Part shown: piece by piece, positions 40,341-48,251 of the stretch
Layout of the letters: each line of letters starts with the position of its first letter
How positions within the stretch are numbered: the first letter of the stretch is position 1
Notes under the pieces: model-generated
Seen by the model: the letters and a program-made list of their open reading frames with translations, nothing else
Told to the model about the DNA's origin: nothing
Databases searched by the model: none
Translations under genes and position numbers: made by a program
Assembly (NCBI RefSeq): GCF_944324525.1
Contig: NZ_CALUWS010000023.1
Location: forward strand, 1 to 48,251
DNA length: 48,251 bases
Origin: an uncultured Desulfovibrio sp.
Lineage (GTDB): Bacteria > Desulfobacterota > Desulfovibrionia > Desulfovibrionales > Desulfovibrionaceae
Direction: 5' to 3'

Positions 40341-42446
40341 CTAGTTCGGCAGATGCACGTCCTGCCGTACGGCATCGACTACCGCGTCGCACAGGCGGGC
40401 GAGGTCTTCCGGCGGCGTCACATAGGGCGGCATAAGGTAGATCAGGCGGCCAAAGGGGCGTATCCAGACGCCGCGCTCCACAAAAAAGGCCTGAAGCCGG
40501 GCCACGGGGACCGGTTCCGTCGTTTCCACCACGCCGATGCCGCCCAGAACGCGCACGTCCGCCACGCCCGGCAGGCCCGCACAGGGGGCCAGCCCCTGCC
40601 GCAGTCCCTTCTCGAGCATCTGAACCTGAGCCTGCCAGTCCCCTTCCCGCAGCAGCCGCAGACTGGCCAGCGCCACGGCGCAGGCCAGCGGATTGCCCAT
40701 GTAGGTCGGCCCGTGCATGAAGACGTTCCCGTCCCGGCAGATGCCTTCCGCCACCTGTTCGGTGCAGACGGTGGCGGCCAGCGTCAGCACGCCGCCGGTG
40801 AGGGCCTTGCCGCAGCAGAGGATGTCCGGCGTGACGCCCGCCCGTTCAGCGGCGAACAGCGTCCCCGTACGCCCGAAGCCCGTGGCGATCTCGTCAAAAA
40901 TGAGCAGGGCCCCGGCTTCGCGGCAAAGCTGCGCCAGTCCCCGGAGGTAGTCGGGATGGTAGAACCACATGCCCCCCGCCCCCTGCACCACCGGTTCCAG
41001 GATGACCGCCGCCACCTCGTGTCCGTGTTCGGTTAGCTGTTGCCGGGCATCGTCCAGACTGGCGGGATCAAAGGGCTGGTCAAAACGGCAGCGGGGCCGT
41101 TCCATGAAAAGCTGTTGCGGCAGCATGCGCGCAAAGAGGCTGTGCATGCCGGTGACAGGATCGCAAACGCTCATGGCCCCTGTGGTGTCGCCGTGATAGC
41201 CGCCGCGCGGCGTCAGAAAGCGCGTGCGCCGCGGCTGCCCCATGCCCTGCTGGTACTGCAGGGCCATTTTCAGGGCCACCTCCACGGCAACGGAACCGGA
41301 ATCAGCGGGAAAGACGCGCGCCAGCCCCTGCGGCAGCATGTCGAGGAGGCGCTCGGCCAGCTCCACGGCGGGCGCATGGGTCAGACCGCCGAACATGACG
41401 TGCGGCATGCGTCCGGCCTGCGCCCGCAGAGCGGCCAGCAGGCGCGGATGATTGTAGCCGTGCACCGCCGCCCACCAGGAGGACATGCCGTCCACGAGCT
41501 CCCGTCCGTCCGCCAGCACCAGCCGGTTATGGTGGCTGCGCTGGGCCACAAAGACCGGCAGCGGCTCGATCGTCGAGGTATAGGGATGCCAGAGGACCTT
41601 CCTGTCCCGCCGCACCAGTCCTTCCGCCGTGTTGGGCGGCGTGCGCAGCAGCGCGGCCAGAGCCTGCGCCACGGGGCGGACGGCCTGCGCGAGCCGTTCC
41701 CAGCCCGCAGCGTTCAGCCGTACCCACGGCAGCACGGCCACGGGGATGCCTGCGGTTTCCAGCCGGGCACGCAGCCAGCTTTCGTTATCTGCCAGAATGG
41801 CTTGCGTCGCCTCGTCCGGCGTGGCGAGCGCATCCGGCGGCGGCGTGAGCACAAGCCCCGCCGTCACAAGCCCCCTGTCCCGCACGGCATCCAGGGTGAG
41901 CCGTATCTGATTGAGCGCCCCCAGTTCGTTTCGGGCCACGATGACCACCGGCGCGGCCAGCACGGCCATGAGATCGAGGGTATCTTCCTGCTCATTGAAG
42001 GGGACGCGCAGGCCGCCCGCCCCCTCCAGCAGCAAGGCGCACGATCCGTCTCCGTCATGCAGAGCCATGAGCGAACGCCAGTGCGCTTCGATATCCTGCC
42101 GCAGCCCGGCGACCGTGAGCCGTGCGTCTTCGCGAGCGGCCGCCAGATGCGGCGAAGCAGGCAGCCGGAAGCTGTGCAGCGTGGCCGCGGGCGGCAGCGG
42201 GCCCGGCGGCAGATCCTCCACGGCCTGCGCGTAGCGGGCGGCATCGCCCTCGCGGGCGGCGTCCGCCACCCCTGTTTGTACGGGTTTGACGGCCTGCACC
42301 GCCAGACCGGCATGGCGCAGGGCCCGCAACAGCGCGGCCGTGGCCACGCTCTTGCCCACATCCGTCCCTGTCCCGCTGATGAAGACGGCCGCATCGGCCA
42401 GCGCACGGTGGGACAAGCCGTGAGCGTTCATGTCAGGAGCGTTCAT
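40341..42446 (-). CDS. bioDA: Fused dethiobiotin synthetase / DAPA aminotransferase
   Basis: 701 residues joining two steps of biotin synthesis. The N-terminal BioD part (about 15-235) has VFISGTGTDVGKSVATA (P-loop), VKPVQTG, LLLEGAGGLRVPF and VVIVARNELG. The C-terminal BioA part (about 250-701) has LWHPYTS, DGMSSWWAAVHGYNHP, PADSGSVAVEVALK, GGYHGDTTGAMSV, LIFDEIATGFGRTG and the PLP lysine in CCGKALTGG (about 545). BioA makes DAPA and BioD closes the ring, in the opposite order to the fusion. The start at 42446 overlaps the bioB stop (ATGA) with GGAGG upstream. No frameshift or stop separates the halves. Confidence 0.95.
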   Translation of the reverse strand: MNAPDMNAHGLSHRALADAAVFISGTGTDVGKSVATAALLRALRHAGLAVQAVKPVQTGVADAAREGDAARYAQAVEDLPPGPLPPAATLHSFRLPASPHLAAAREDARLTVAGLRQDIEAHWRSLMALHDGDGSCALLLEGAGGLRVPFNEQEDTLDLMAVLAAPVVIVARNELGALNQIRLTLDAVRDRGLVTAGLVLTPPPDALATPDEATQAILADNESWLRARLETAGIPVAVLPWVRLNAAGWERLAQAVRPVAQALAALLRTPPNTAEGLVRRDRKVLWHPYTSTIEPLPVFVAQRSHHNRLVLADGRELVDGMSSWWAAVHGYNHPRLLAALRAQAGRMPHVMFGGLTHAPAVELAERLLDMLPQGLARVFPADSGSVAVEVALKMALQYQQGMGQPRRTRFLTPRGGYHGDTTGAMSVCDPVTGMHSLFARMLPQQLFMERPRCRFDQPFDPASLDDARQQLTEHGHEVAAVILEPVVQGAGGMWFYHPDYLRGLAQLCREAGALLIFDEIATGFGRTGTLFAAERAGVTPDILCCGKALTGGVLTLAATVCTEQVAEGICRDGNVFMHGPTYMGNPLACAVALASLRLLREGDWQAQVQMLEKGLRQGLAPCAGLPGVADVRVLGGIGVVETTEPVPVARLQAFFVERGVWIRPFGRLIYLMPPYVTPPEDLARLCDAVVDAVRQDVHLPN

Positions 42447-43411
42447 GGTTGTGTGACCTCCAGACCGGCCGCGGCGATCATGGCGCAATCCCGCTCCACG
42501 GCGCAACCGTGCGTGGTCAGATAATCGCCGGTCATGAGGGCATTGGCTCCGGCGCGGAAGATCTCCGCCTGGCGCTCGCCCAGCGTTTCCGGACGGCCGC
42601 CGCAGATGCGGAGGGTCGTGTCCGGCAGGATATGCCGGAACAGCGCGATGATGCGCAGGGCTTCGCCGGCCGGGAGCGGCTCCCTGTCGCCAAGGGGCGT
42701 TTGCGGATGAGGATGCAGAAAATTGATGGGCACGCTGTCCACGCCCAGCTCACGCAGGCTGAAGGCGAGCTCCACGCGGTCCTCCCAGCTTTCGCCCAGT
42801 CCGAAAAGACCGCCCGTGCAGACGGAAAGCCCGGCTGCCCGCACATGCTGCGCGGTGGCGTAGCGCTGCTCCCAGAGCTGGGTGGTGCAGATCCGCGGAT
42901 AATAGCTGCGGGACGTCTCCAGATTGTGATGGAAGCGCCGCACGCCTTCGTGGGCAAGTTCCCGCAGGGCTTCAGGGGCCAGCCGGCCGAACGAGGTGCA
43001 GACCCGGCGGCGCACCGCTTCCGGCAGCTGGCGCAGTACGGCGATCACCTGTTCCAACTCTTCCTGCTGCAGCGCGCCGCCGCTGGTCACGATGCCGATA
43101 TGCCGCACGGGCCAGCGGGCCAGATCCAGGATACGCCGGCGCAGCACAGCCGGCTCCAGCAGGGGAAAGGTGTCGATGGGCGTCTGATTGTGGCGGCTTT
43201 GCGAGCAAAAGCGGCAATCCATGCCGCAATTGCCGCTACGGGCATTGATGATGGCGCACAGGGAGATCCGCTTGCCGAAGGCGGCCTGCCGCAAGCGTTC
43301 GGCTCCGGCAAAAAGTTGCGAGTCCGGCAGGCGCAGCAGATCCAGCGCCTGCTTGGGCGTGCTGACGGCGGCGGGCAAGGGGTAAGAGACAGCAGGAGAA
43401 AGATGTGGCAT
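42443..43411 (-). CDS. bioB: Biotin synthase
   Basis: 322 residues. Radical SAM enzyme inserting sulfur into dethiobiotin. The cluster is C62-G-M-D-C66-R-F-C69 in SGNCGMDCRFCSQS. Also seen: HIGIVTSGGALQ, FHHNLETSRSYYPRI, GGLFGLGESWEDRVELAF, PINFLHPHPQTPLGD, LRICGGRPE and ANALMTGDYLTT. The variant NFLHPHPQTPL (instead of NxLxPIxGTP) is seen in a BioB-like branch of anaerobes, so an alternative sulfur donor is possible. Upstream bio genes (bioF, bioC, bioH) are not in the window. Divergent from the Crp/Fnr gene. Confidence 0.93.
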   Translation of the reverse strand: MPHLSPAVSYPLPAAVSTPKQALDLLRLPDSQLFAGAERLRQAAFGKRISLCAIINARSGNCGMDCRFCSQSRHNQTPIDTFPLLEPAVLRRRILDLARWPVRHIGIVTSGGALQQEELEQVIAVLRQLPEAVRRRVCTSFGRLAPEALRELAHEGVRRFHHNLETSRSYYPRICTTQLWEQRYATAQHVRAAGLSVCTGGLFGLGESWEDRVELAFSLRELGVDSVPINFLHPHPQTPLGDREPLPAGEALRIIALFRHILPDTTLRICGGRPETLGERQAEIFRAGANALMTGDYLTTHGCAVERDCAMIAAAGLEVTQP

Positions 43412-43570
43412 ACTCGTACCGGCACGGATGAGACAGTGGCAGAATCAACACCCTGTTTCGTACGTCATGCCTTTCCTTTTGGCAAGGACGGATGGCCCCC
43501 GCATCCTCTGTGCGGAGCGCATCGCCCGGGAGGCGCACAGGCCGTGTTACCAAAGACGTTTGGAGATCCC
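43412..43570. promoter_or_regulatory. Divergent promoter region bioB / Crp-Fnr regulator
   Basis: 159 bp. GGAGA at 43562-43566 serves the regulator. No clear BirA (TTGTAACC ... GGTTACAA), BioR or FNR dyad is seen; a loose pair ttttggca ... gttaccaaa (43476/43549) is the only symmetric hint. Confidence 0.35.
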
Positions 43571-44275
43571 ATGCCCCAGCCTGTTTCCAGCGGCATGATG
43601 CCGCCCTTTGAGACGACGCTTGCCCGAACCGGGCGCATCGAGGGCCTCAATCCCTGCTGGGAAGAGGTGCTGCATCTGGCGACCCGGCGCGAATTTGAAA
43701 AGGATGCCGTCATTCCGCATACCCGCTGGCGGGGCATGTACTACCTTTCCCGCGGGGCCGTCGCCCTCTCCTATATTGCGGCCTGTGGCCGCGAACGGCT
43801 TACCCTGCGCGTCGTGCCAGGCTGTCTGTTCAATGAGGCCCGCACGGTCTCGAGTTTTGAACCGGGCGTGGTTTTTCAATGTCTTGAACCTACCGAGATC
43901 TGGCGCTTTCCGGAGGGCTTGTTGCAGGATGAGGCCTTTCTGTCCGCCCACCCGCGGCAGGTCGCCAGCCTGCTGCACTCCATGGGCATCAAGCTCCTCA
44001 TCCACTACACCTTTCTGGCGGATATGGGCACAGGCAGCCGGGAATCCCACGTCTGCCGCTTCATCCTCAACCTGTCGCGGCAAAACGGCAATGCCCTGCG
44101 CTTTCCCTGTCCCATGCGCCAGCAGGATGTGGCCGCCCTGCTCGGCATCCACCGGGCGACGCTGGCCCGCATCCTGCGGCAACTTCGGGAAAAGGGCATC
44201 ATCGGCGCGTTTTCCTGCAAGGAGGTCATCATCCACGATGCCCGACGGCTGGAAGAGCTGGCCCTGAACAACTAG
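43571..44275 (+). CDS. Crp/Fnr-family transcriptional regulator
   Basis: 234 residues. N-terminal cyclic-nucleotide-binding-like beta barrel (30-140; GMYYLSRGAVALSYI, LTLRVVPGCLFNEA), dimer helix (145-175) and a C-terminal HTH (180-225; MRQQDVAALLGIHRATLARILRQLREKGII). There is no FNR-type four-cysteine set, and the phosphate-binding residues for cAMP are not obvious, so the signal is unknown. Start at 43571 with GGAG. Its position back-to-back with bioB makes biotin genes or itself the likely targets. Confidence 0.9.
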   Translation: MPQPVSSGMMPPFETTLARTGRIEGLNPCWEEVLHLATRREFEKDAVIPHTRWRGMYYLSRGAVALSYIAACGRERLTLRVVPGCLFNEARTVSSFEPGVVFQCLEPTEIWRFPEGLLQDEAFLSAHPRQVASLLHSMGIKLLIHYTFLADMGTGSRESHVCRFILNLSRQNGNALRFPCPMRQQDVAALLGIHRATLARILRQLREKGIIGAFSCKEVIIHDARRLEELALNN

Positions 44276-44420
44276 GGTATTTTCAGTTTGAAACGCTGTG
44301 CGTTTCAAACCATATGGCCTGACGTTTCGCGGAAAAAACGCGGTTTTTCCGTTCACGTTGGGCTGGGCGGCGCTGTGCCGCCGCCTCGCATCTTACCTTT
44401 TTCAAAGGCAAAAAGCTCTA
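44276..44420 (-). repeat. Dispersed ~145 bp palindromic element, copy 9 (reverse)
   Basis: Reverse orientation: ggtattttcagtttgaaacg, gcggaaaaaacgcggttttt, gggcggcgctgtgccgccgc, gcctcgcatcttaccttttt, ending aaaaagctc-TA. All four hairpins are present. It begins at the base after the Crp/Fnr stop codon. Confidence 0.88.
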
Positions 44421-44478
44421 ACAGGCCCCAAGCCATGCGTTGTTGCCGGTGTGGCGGGCCAGCTGGGCCCGCATGAAA

Positions 44479-44515
44479 AAAGAGGAAGGAAGCCCAAAGA
44501 GCCTCCTTCCTCTTT
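44479..44515 (-). terminator. Terminator of the MucR-like gene
   Basis: AAAGAGGAAGGAGGC, loop, GCTTCCTTCCTCTTT then TTTC on the minus strand, 20 bp after the stop at 44535. A 15-bp stem with one mismatch. Confidence 0.88.
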
Positions 44516-44534
44516 ACGTTCTGTACAGGGAAAA

Positions 44535-44933
44535 CTAGTCGGCCTTGCGACGCTTTTCCCAGAGCTTCATATCCTTCATCTTGCGGCGGCGTTCCCGCTG
44601 CAGGGCCTTGCAGATGAGCGGCGCATCCTTCTTGAAGCCCCACTTCTCGCGATAGGCGGCGGCATCCATGCCGTGGGAGGCCAGATGACGGCGGGTCAGG
44701 ATTTTGAAGGTCTTGCCGCACTCCAGACAAGTCACGGATTTTTCCTTGACCGACTTGCGGGCTTCGATCACCAGATCGCCGCCGTCAAGCTCCGTCGGGG
44801 CGTCGCCTTCGGCCACGCAACGAATACCTTGGGCCAGCTTTTGAATGAAGGACGTGATCTCGTCCTCACTCATCACACGCACACTGGCTTGTGCACGCGC
44901 AATTTCCAGTGCTTCCTTCAAATAGTCGTCCAT
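44535..44933 (-). CDS. MucR/Ros-family zinc-finger transcriptional regulator
   Basis: 132 residues. The Ros/MucR zinc finger has C69-x2-C72-x10-H83-x3-H87 (TCLECGKTFKILTRRHLASH), followed by the family helix GMDAAAYREKWGF and a basic tail KALQRERRRKMKDMKLWEKRR. The N-terminal 35 residues start MDDYLKEALEIARAQ. Desulfovibrio genomes carry several such genes with mostly unknown targets; MucR proteins often silence AT-rich, acquired DNA. Start at 44933 with GAGG upstream. It stands alone and has its own terminator. Confidence 0.92.
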   Translation of the reverse strand: MDDYLKEALEIARAQASVRVMSEDEITSFIQKLAQGIRCVAEGDAPTELDGGDLVIEARKSVKEKSVTCLECGKTFKILTRRHLASHGMDAAAYREKWGFKKDAPLICKALQRERRRKMKDMKLWEKRRKAD

Positions 44934-45062
44934 GCCTTAACCTCTTCGTAAAATGGGAGTCTTTGCCTGAGGCAAAATGATGTTCAGTCAATGACTTACA
45001 CGGTCGAGGTGTGGACGTCAACTTGTTTCCCCCGCCAAAAGGCCGCCGTTTTGCAGGCGTCT

Positions 45063-45821
45063 TTACCGCCTGACGGAGAAGTCATTGAGGAAAACGGTTC
45101 CCCAGAAACGTTCATCCAGATACTGCCAGCGGATTGCTCGCAGATATTCCTGATGGATCTCCTTGGGCGTCGCCGGCGAGAGGTTGACTTCAAAGGCCTT
45201 GCGGGCCCGATCTTCAAAGGCGGGGATCACGTCGGACATGCCGTAAGGAACGCTGGTGAGGGACACGAAGCCTTCCGGCAGGGGCTCACGATATTCAAAG
45301 ATGATCTTGCCCTTGTTGAAGTCGGTACGGCAGGCAAAGACGCGAGCGATCCAGCGGCGGGCCGGCTTTTCCTCATCCTTTTTCACGGAATCGCCCTGCG
45401 GGTGCATGAACGGCTGGAAGGCGTCACGGGATTCGCTGACCATATAGGTGCAGGTCTCCACGCCGAGGCCGTTGAGCACATCCGCCCCCTCATGGATGGC
45501 GAACGGATGGTAGAGAGCGTTGTTCCAGTTCCACGGATCGTCCAGTTCGCCCTGGGCCACGATGGCCAGGGGGCCATTGCCGTCGGCCTTGCCGTAGATG
45601 GCGATCCAGGCTTCGACGTTCAGGCCGCCGAGCACGCCCGTCTCGGTCAGGGACGAGCGCCCGAAACCGGCCGCCAGCAGAGGAAGCTGTTTTGCCGTCG
45701 CCGAAAAGGCCGGACGGGAGGTGGAGACATAGGTCGTACCGGACATGCCGCGCTGTTGCGCGGCCGTGCAGCCGGCCAGGACAAAAAGCAGCAGCGCCAC
45801 GCAGGACGTCAGGAATTTCAT
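45063..45821 (-). CDS. Lipoprotein, DUF4851-like
   Basis: 252 residues. Signal peptide MKFLTSCVALLLFVLAGC with lipobox LAGC (lipidated C18). The mature part is mixed alpha/beta with GGLNVEAWIAIYGKADGNGP, NNALYHPFAIHEGAD and WIARVFACRTDFNKGKIIFEYREPLPEG. I associate this with DUF4851 (mostly Desulfovibrio), from memory. The start has GGAGGAGG upstream. It lies 42 bp after the large TPR gene on the same strand, so they are likely co-expressed and may both work in the envelope. Confidence 0.8.
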   Translation of the reverse strand: MKFLTSCVALLLFVLAGCTAAQQRGMSGTTYVSTSRPAFSATAKQLPLLAAGFGRSSLTETGVLGGLNVEAWIAIYGKADGNGPLAIVAQGELDDPWNWNNALYHPFAIHEGADVLNGLGVETCTYMVSESRDAFQPFMHPQGDSVKKDEEKPARRWIARVFACRTDFNKGKIIFEYREPLPEGFVSLTSVPYGMSDVIPAFEDRARKAFEVNLSPATPKEIHQEYLRAIRWQYLDERFWGTVFLNDFSVRR

Positions 45822-45863
45822 GAAAGCGTACCTCCTCCTCAGGAACGTTCTTCCTGAGGAAGT

Positions 45864-48251
45864 TTAAGGATTGGCCGGGGGATTCCCGGCAGGCGCGGCG
45901 GCATTGCCGTTGCCCTGCGCCGGGGCCGGCGCTCCGGCCGATCCGCCCGGCATGAAGTCCTTGAGGTCGCGGGAGACCTCGAAAGTCCGCAGTTCGCTGG
46001 CGGCCGCCTTGCCGAAGGGCGAGTCGGGGAAGCGCTTGACCACATCTTCCAGCAGGAACTGGGCCCGCGTATTGTCGCCCAGCTTGCGGTAGAGGCGAGC
46101 CTCACGATAGCGCAGGCCCGGATATTCCGGAGAGTTGGCATCCGGGACATATTCGCTGTAGCGCTTGACCCACTCCAGCGCCTCGGGGACACGGTTGGCC
46201 ACTTCGCAAATGTCCATGAGCGCGCCGATGGATTCCTTGATGCGCTCGGGATCCGCCTTGTCGGAGCGCTCATCCGCCAGCTGCTGGAAGAGCTCGATCA
46301 CCTGCTTGTTGTAGGTGTAGGCATCGCCCACATCCTTGCGGACCTCGGCATCCCGCGCGAGGAAGTAGGTCGCGTAGGCACGCTGGTACAGCGGGATGTC
46401 TTTGCGGATGGCGAGCTGCCGCCAGCGGGAAAGGGCCGCGCCGGAAAGTCCCAGATTCTGGGCCGAGAGCGCCGTGGCGTATTCCAGCTGGGAACGCAGC
46501 TGCGGCCGCAGGGGCCAGCCGGCGACGATCTTGGACAGGTCCAGGATCTTGTCCCAGGCCCCGGCCTTGAGGTAACGGTTGAAGTATTCGGTCAGGGCCA
46601 GCTCGCCGTAGTCAGGATCCATCCTGGTGGTCAGGAAGGCCCCCAGCAGCTCCAGCCCCTTGGCTTCGTCGCCGCGTTCCATATAGCCCTGCGCCAGCGC
46701 ATAGCGCATCTTGGGATCAAGTTCGCCGTACCGTTCGCGCACCAGCGGGAATCCGTTCCAGAGGAGCAGGATGCGGCGGTAGTTCTGTTCCGCCAGCGCA
46801 TTGCCCAGCTCGCTCTGGAAAGCCGTCCAGATGATGTCGCGCGCCTGCGGCACGCCGGGATGTTCGGGATAGCGGTCGATGAAGTCCGCCGCGCTGCCCA
46901 TGGCCTGGGTGAACTGCTTGTCCCAGAGCAGCCACATGGCGTACTTGAGGCGGGACAGGATGCATTCCGGCGAGGTCTCCGAGGCCTCCATGATCTCCCG
47001 GTAGACCCGTTCGAGCGGCGTGTCTTCCGCCGGGCGGGCAAACAGGGCGCTCATCTGCTCGTAATTCAGCGGGCCGTCGTAGATCCCCTTTTCCGCCAGA
47101 CGCAACTGGCTGACCCGGCTGGAACTGACCCCCGGCCAGAGCTTCATGATGCGCTGGTACATCAGGGAGGCGGCGTTCCATTCGTTGCCGCGGGTATAGT
47201 TGTCCGCCATCTTGAGCAGCAGGTCGTTGTTGCCGTCGCGCTGCGGCTGCAGGTTGACGAAGAGCCAGTAGACGTCCATGGCGGCGTCGTTGCGGCGAAG
47301 GGCCTCCAGGTTCTCCGCCTGCACCAGCAGGAAGTCCGTATCCTTCAGATAGCAGCGCGGCCAGCGCTTGTTGACGAAGTCCATGATGACGCTGGCGTCA
47401 TTATGCCGGCCCAGGCGCACCAGCGCCTTGCCCAGCCCCATGGAAGCCTCTTCCATGGAGGCGCTTTCGGGATAATTTTCCAGCACCGTCTTGAAGGCTT
47501 CGGCCGCATCTTCATACATTTCGCGCTTCAGCTGCTCGCGGCCCAGCTCCGTCATGGAGTCGGCCACCAGCGGGGAAAGCGGATATTGCCGCAGCAGCGC
47601 CAGCATGTTGGCCCGCGCTTCATCCATGTTGCCGACGCGCAGATTGATGCTGCCCAGCCGGGCATAGGCATCCGGCGCGCGATCATTGCGCAGATCGGCA
47701 TTGAGGGCCTCGCTGGTGGCGGCGACGATGGCGTCATAGCCTGCCTGCGGCTTGTCTTTGTACAGTTCCCACAGGCAGTCGCTGATGCCGTACAGCACTT
47801 CCAGCCGCCGGTCACGCTTCAGCTGCGGCTGATCATACAAAACACGCAGCTTGGTCAGGGCATCTTCATACTGTTGCGCTTCCATCGCCTTGGTGGCTTC
47901 CTGCCACACGGCTTCGGGGTCGATGGGCTTTTCGACGGGATTCCCCTGCTCGTCCACATAGATGACTTCGCGCTTGGATTTGCCGTTCTGACCTGCGCCG
48001 GCCGCCGCATCACCGGCGGCAGCCCCCTGCGGAGCGGTCGCGTCCGCGCCTGTAGGCAGGGGCGGCAGTTCAGTAGGCGTCGGGGCGGGCATCATCTGCC
48101 CGGCGGGGGCCGTTTGCCCCGGTGCAGGCTGGCCCGGCATGGGGGCCTGCCCACCCATGGGCATGGTTTGCGCGGGCTGAGCGGCCGGTACGGGAGCCGC
48201 GCCCTGCGCGGGCGTCATGGGCATACCCGGTGCGACTTGCCCCGGGACGGT
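45864..48251 (-). CDS. Large TPR-repeat protein, 5' end beyond window
   Basis: At least 795 residues are open to the window edge, so the true start (probably with a signal peptide) lies outside. An N-terminal Pro/Gln/Met/Ala-rich low-complexity stretch (about 80 residues) is followed by many TPR-like helical repeats: KLRVLYDQPQLKRDRRLEVLY, AYARLGSINLRVGNMDEARA, DAAEAFKTVLENYPESASME, GLGKALVRLGRHNDA, YREARLYRKLGDNTRAQFLL. The last 35 residues are again Gly/Ala/Pro-rich. The repeat and low-complexity pattern is typical of periplasmic or membrane-anchored scaffolds. Followed by the DUF4851-like lipoprotein gene. Confidence 0.8.
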   Translation of the reverse strand, partial: TVPGQVAPGMPMTPAQGAAPVPAAQPAQTMPMGGQAPMPGQPAPGQTAPAGQMMPAPTPTELPPLPTGADATAPQGAAAGDAAAGAGQNGKSKREVIYVDEQGNPVEKPIDPEAVWQEATKAMEAQQYEDALTKLRVLYDQPQLKRDRRLEVLYGISDCLWELYKDKPQAGYDAIVAATSEALNADLRNDRAPDAYARLGSINLRVGNMDEARANMLALLRQYPLSPLVADSMTELGREQLKREMYEDAAEAFKTVLENYPESASMEEASMGLGKALVRLGRHNDASVIMDFVNKRWPRCYLKDTDFLLVQAENLEALRRNDAAMDVYWLFVNLQPQRDGNNDLLLKMADNYTRGNEWNAASLMYQRIMKLWPGVSSSRVSQLRLAEKGIYDGPLNYEQMSALFARPAEDTPLERVYREIMEASETSPECILSRLKYAMWLLWDKQFTQAMGSAADFIDRYPEHPGVPQARDIIWTAFQSELGNALAEQNYRRILLLWNGFPLVRERYGELDPKMRYALAQGYMERGDEAKGLELLGAFLTTRMDPDYGELALTEYFNRYLKAGAWDKILDLSKIVAGWPLRPQLRSQLEYATALSAQNLGLSGAALSRWRQLAIRKDIPLYQRAYATYFLARDAEVRKDVGDAYTYNKQVIELFQQLADERSDKADPERIKESIGALMDICEVANRVPEALEWVKRYSEYVPDANSPEYPGLRYREARLYRKLGDNTRAQFLLEDVVKRFPDSPFGKAAASELRTFEVSRDLKDFMPGGSAGAPAPAQGNGNAAAPAGNPPANP

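Overview
This 48 kb window is a GC-rich chromosomal segment that looks like a sulfate-reducing deltaproteobacterium of the Desulfovibrio group (inference). The clues are a MucR/Ros-type regulator, a DUF4851-like lipoprotein, a fused IspDF, an MCE/Mla lipid-transport operon closed by a response regulator with an HD-GYP domain, and formate-tetrahydrofolate ligase. I could not run a search to fix the species.

Layout. 1-2.9 kb: a LysR regulator divergent from a flavodoxin-fold Fe-S flavoprotein, followed by an alpha/beta hydrolase. 3.0-10.2 kb (minus): a small membrane protein, a type I restriction-modification-like pair (an HsdM-like protein with a ruined catalytic motif and a half-size HsdS, no HsdR), a radical SAM protein and DNA polymerase I. 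10.3-14.9 kb (plus): a tightly overlapped Mla/Pqi-type intermembrane lipid transport operon plus the HD-GYP protein. 15.5-19.6 kb: grpE (minus), then hisD, purC and fabI (plus). 19.7-25.3 kb: an accessory region anchored at a tRNA-Ser(GGA) gene. It has about 190-200 bp direct repeats that include the tRNA 3' end, two paralogous exported ankyrin-repeat proteins, a small serine recombinase with palindromic candidate sites upstream, and a decayed second recombinase. 25.3-35.9 kb (plus): Nif3-family protein, zinc-ribbon protein, RNase P RNA, IspDF, an acyl-CoA ligase, Dtd, a STAS protein, a FapA/DUF342 protein and two glycosyltransferases. 36-37.3 kb: a DUF6396/Sel1-like exported protein preceded by the remnant of a paralogue. 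37.3-48.2 kb: formate-THF ligase, two small ORFs, a biotin cluster (BioB and a BioD-BioA fusion) divergent from a Crp/Fnr regulator, MucR, a DUF4851-like lipoprotein and a large TPR protein cut by the window edge.

The strongest unexplained signal is a family of intergenic elements about 145 bp long. They have inverted terminal ends (gagc-g/a-tttt ... aaaatgctc), a fixed series of internal hairpins and, in several copies, flanking TA dinucleotides. I count seven near-full copies, one truncated copy, three short palindromic derivatives and two end fragments. They supply stop codons, terminator-like hairpins, a gene 3' end and part of the ispDF leader, and they look like a non-autonomous (MITE-like) family. 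A second, looser family has TIRs of about 75 bp around a 440 bp block before grpE, with a partial copy beside bioDA.

How the genes work together. The mla-type genes form one translationally coupled transport machine. bioB and bioDA are coupled and probably controlled from the shared promoter region with the Crp/Fnr gene. HsdS-like and HsdM-like are coupled by an ATGA overlap. The ankyrin and DUF6396 genes are exported repeat proteins of the kind often found as immunity or accessory genes, and both show local duplication and decay.
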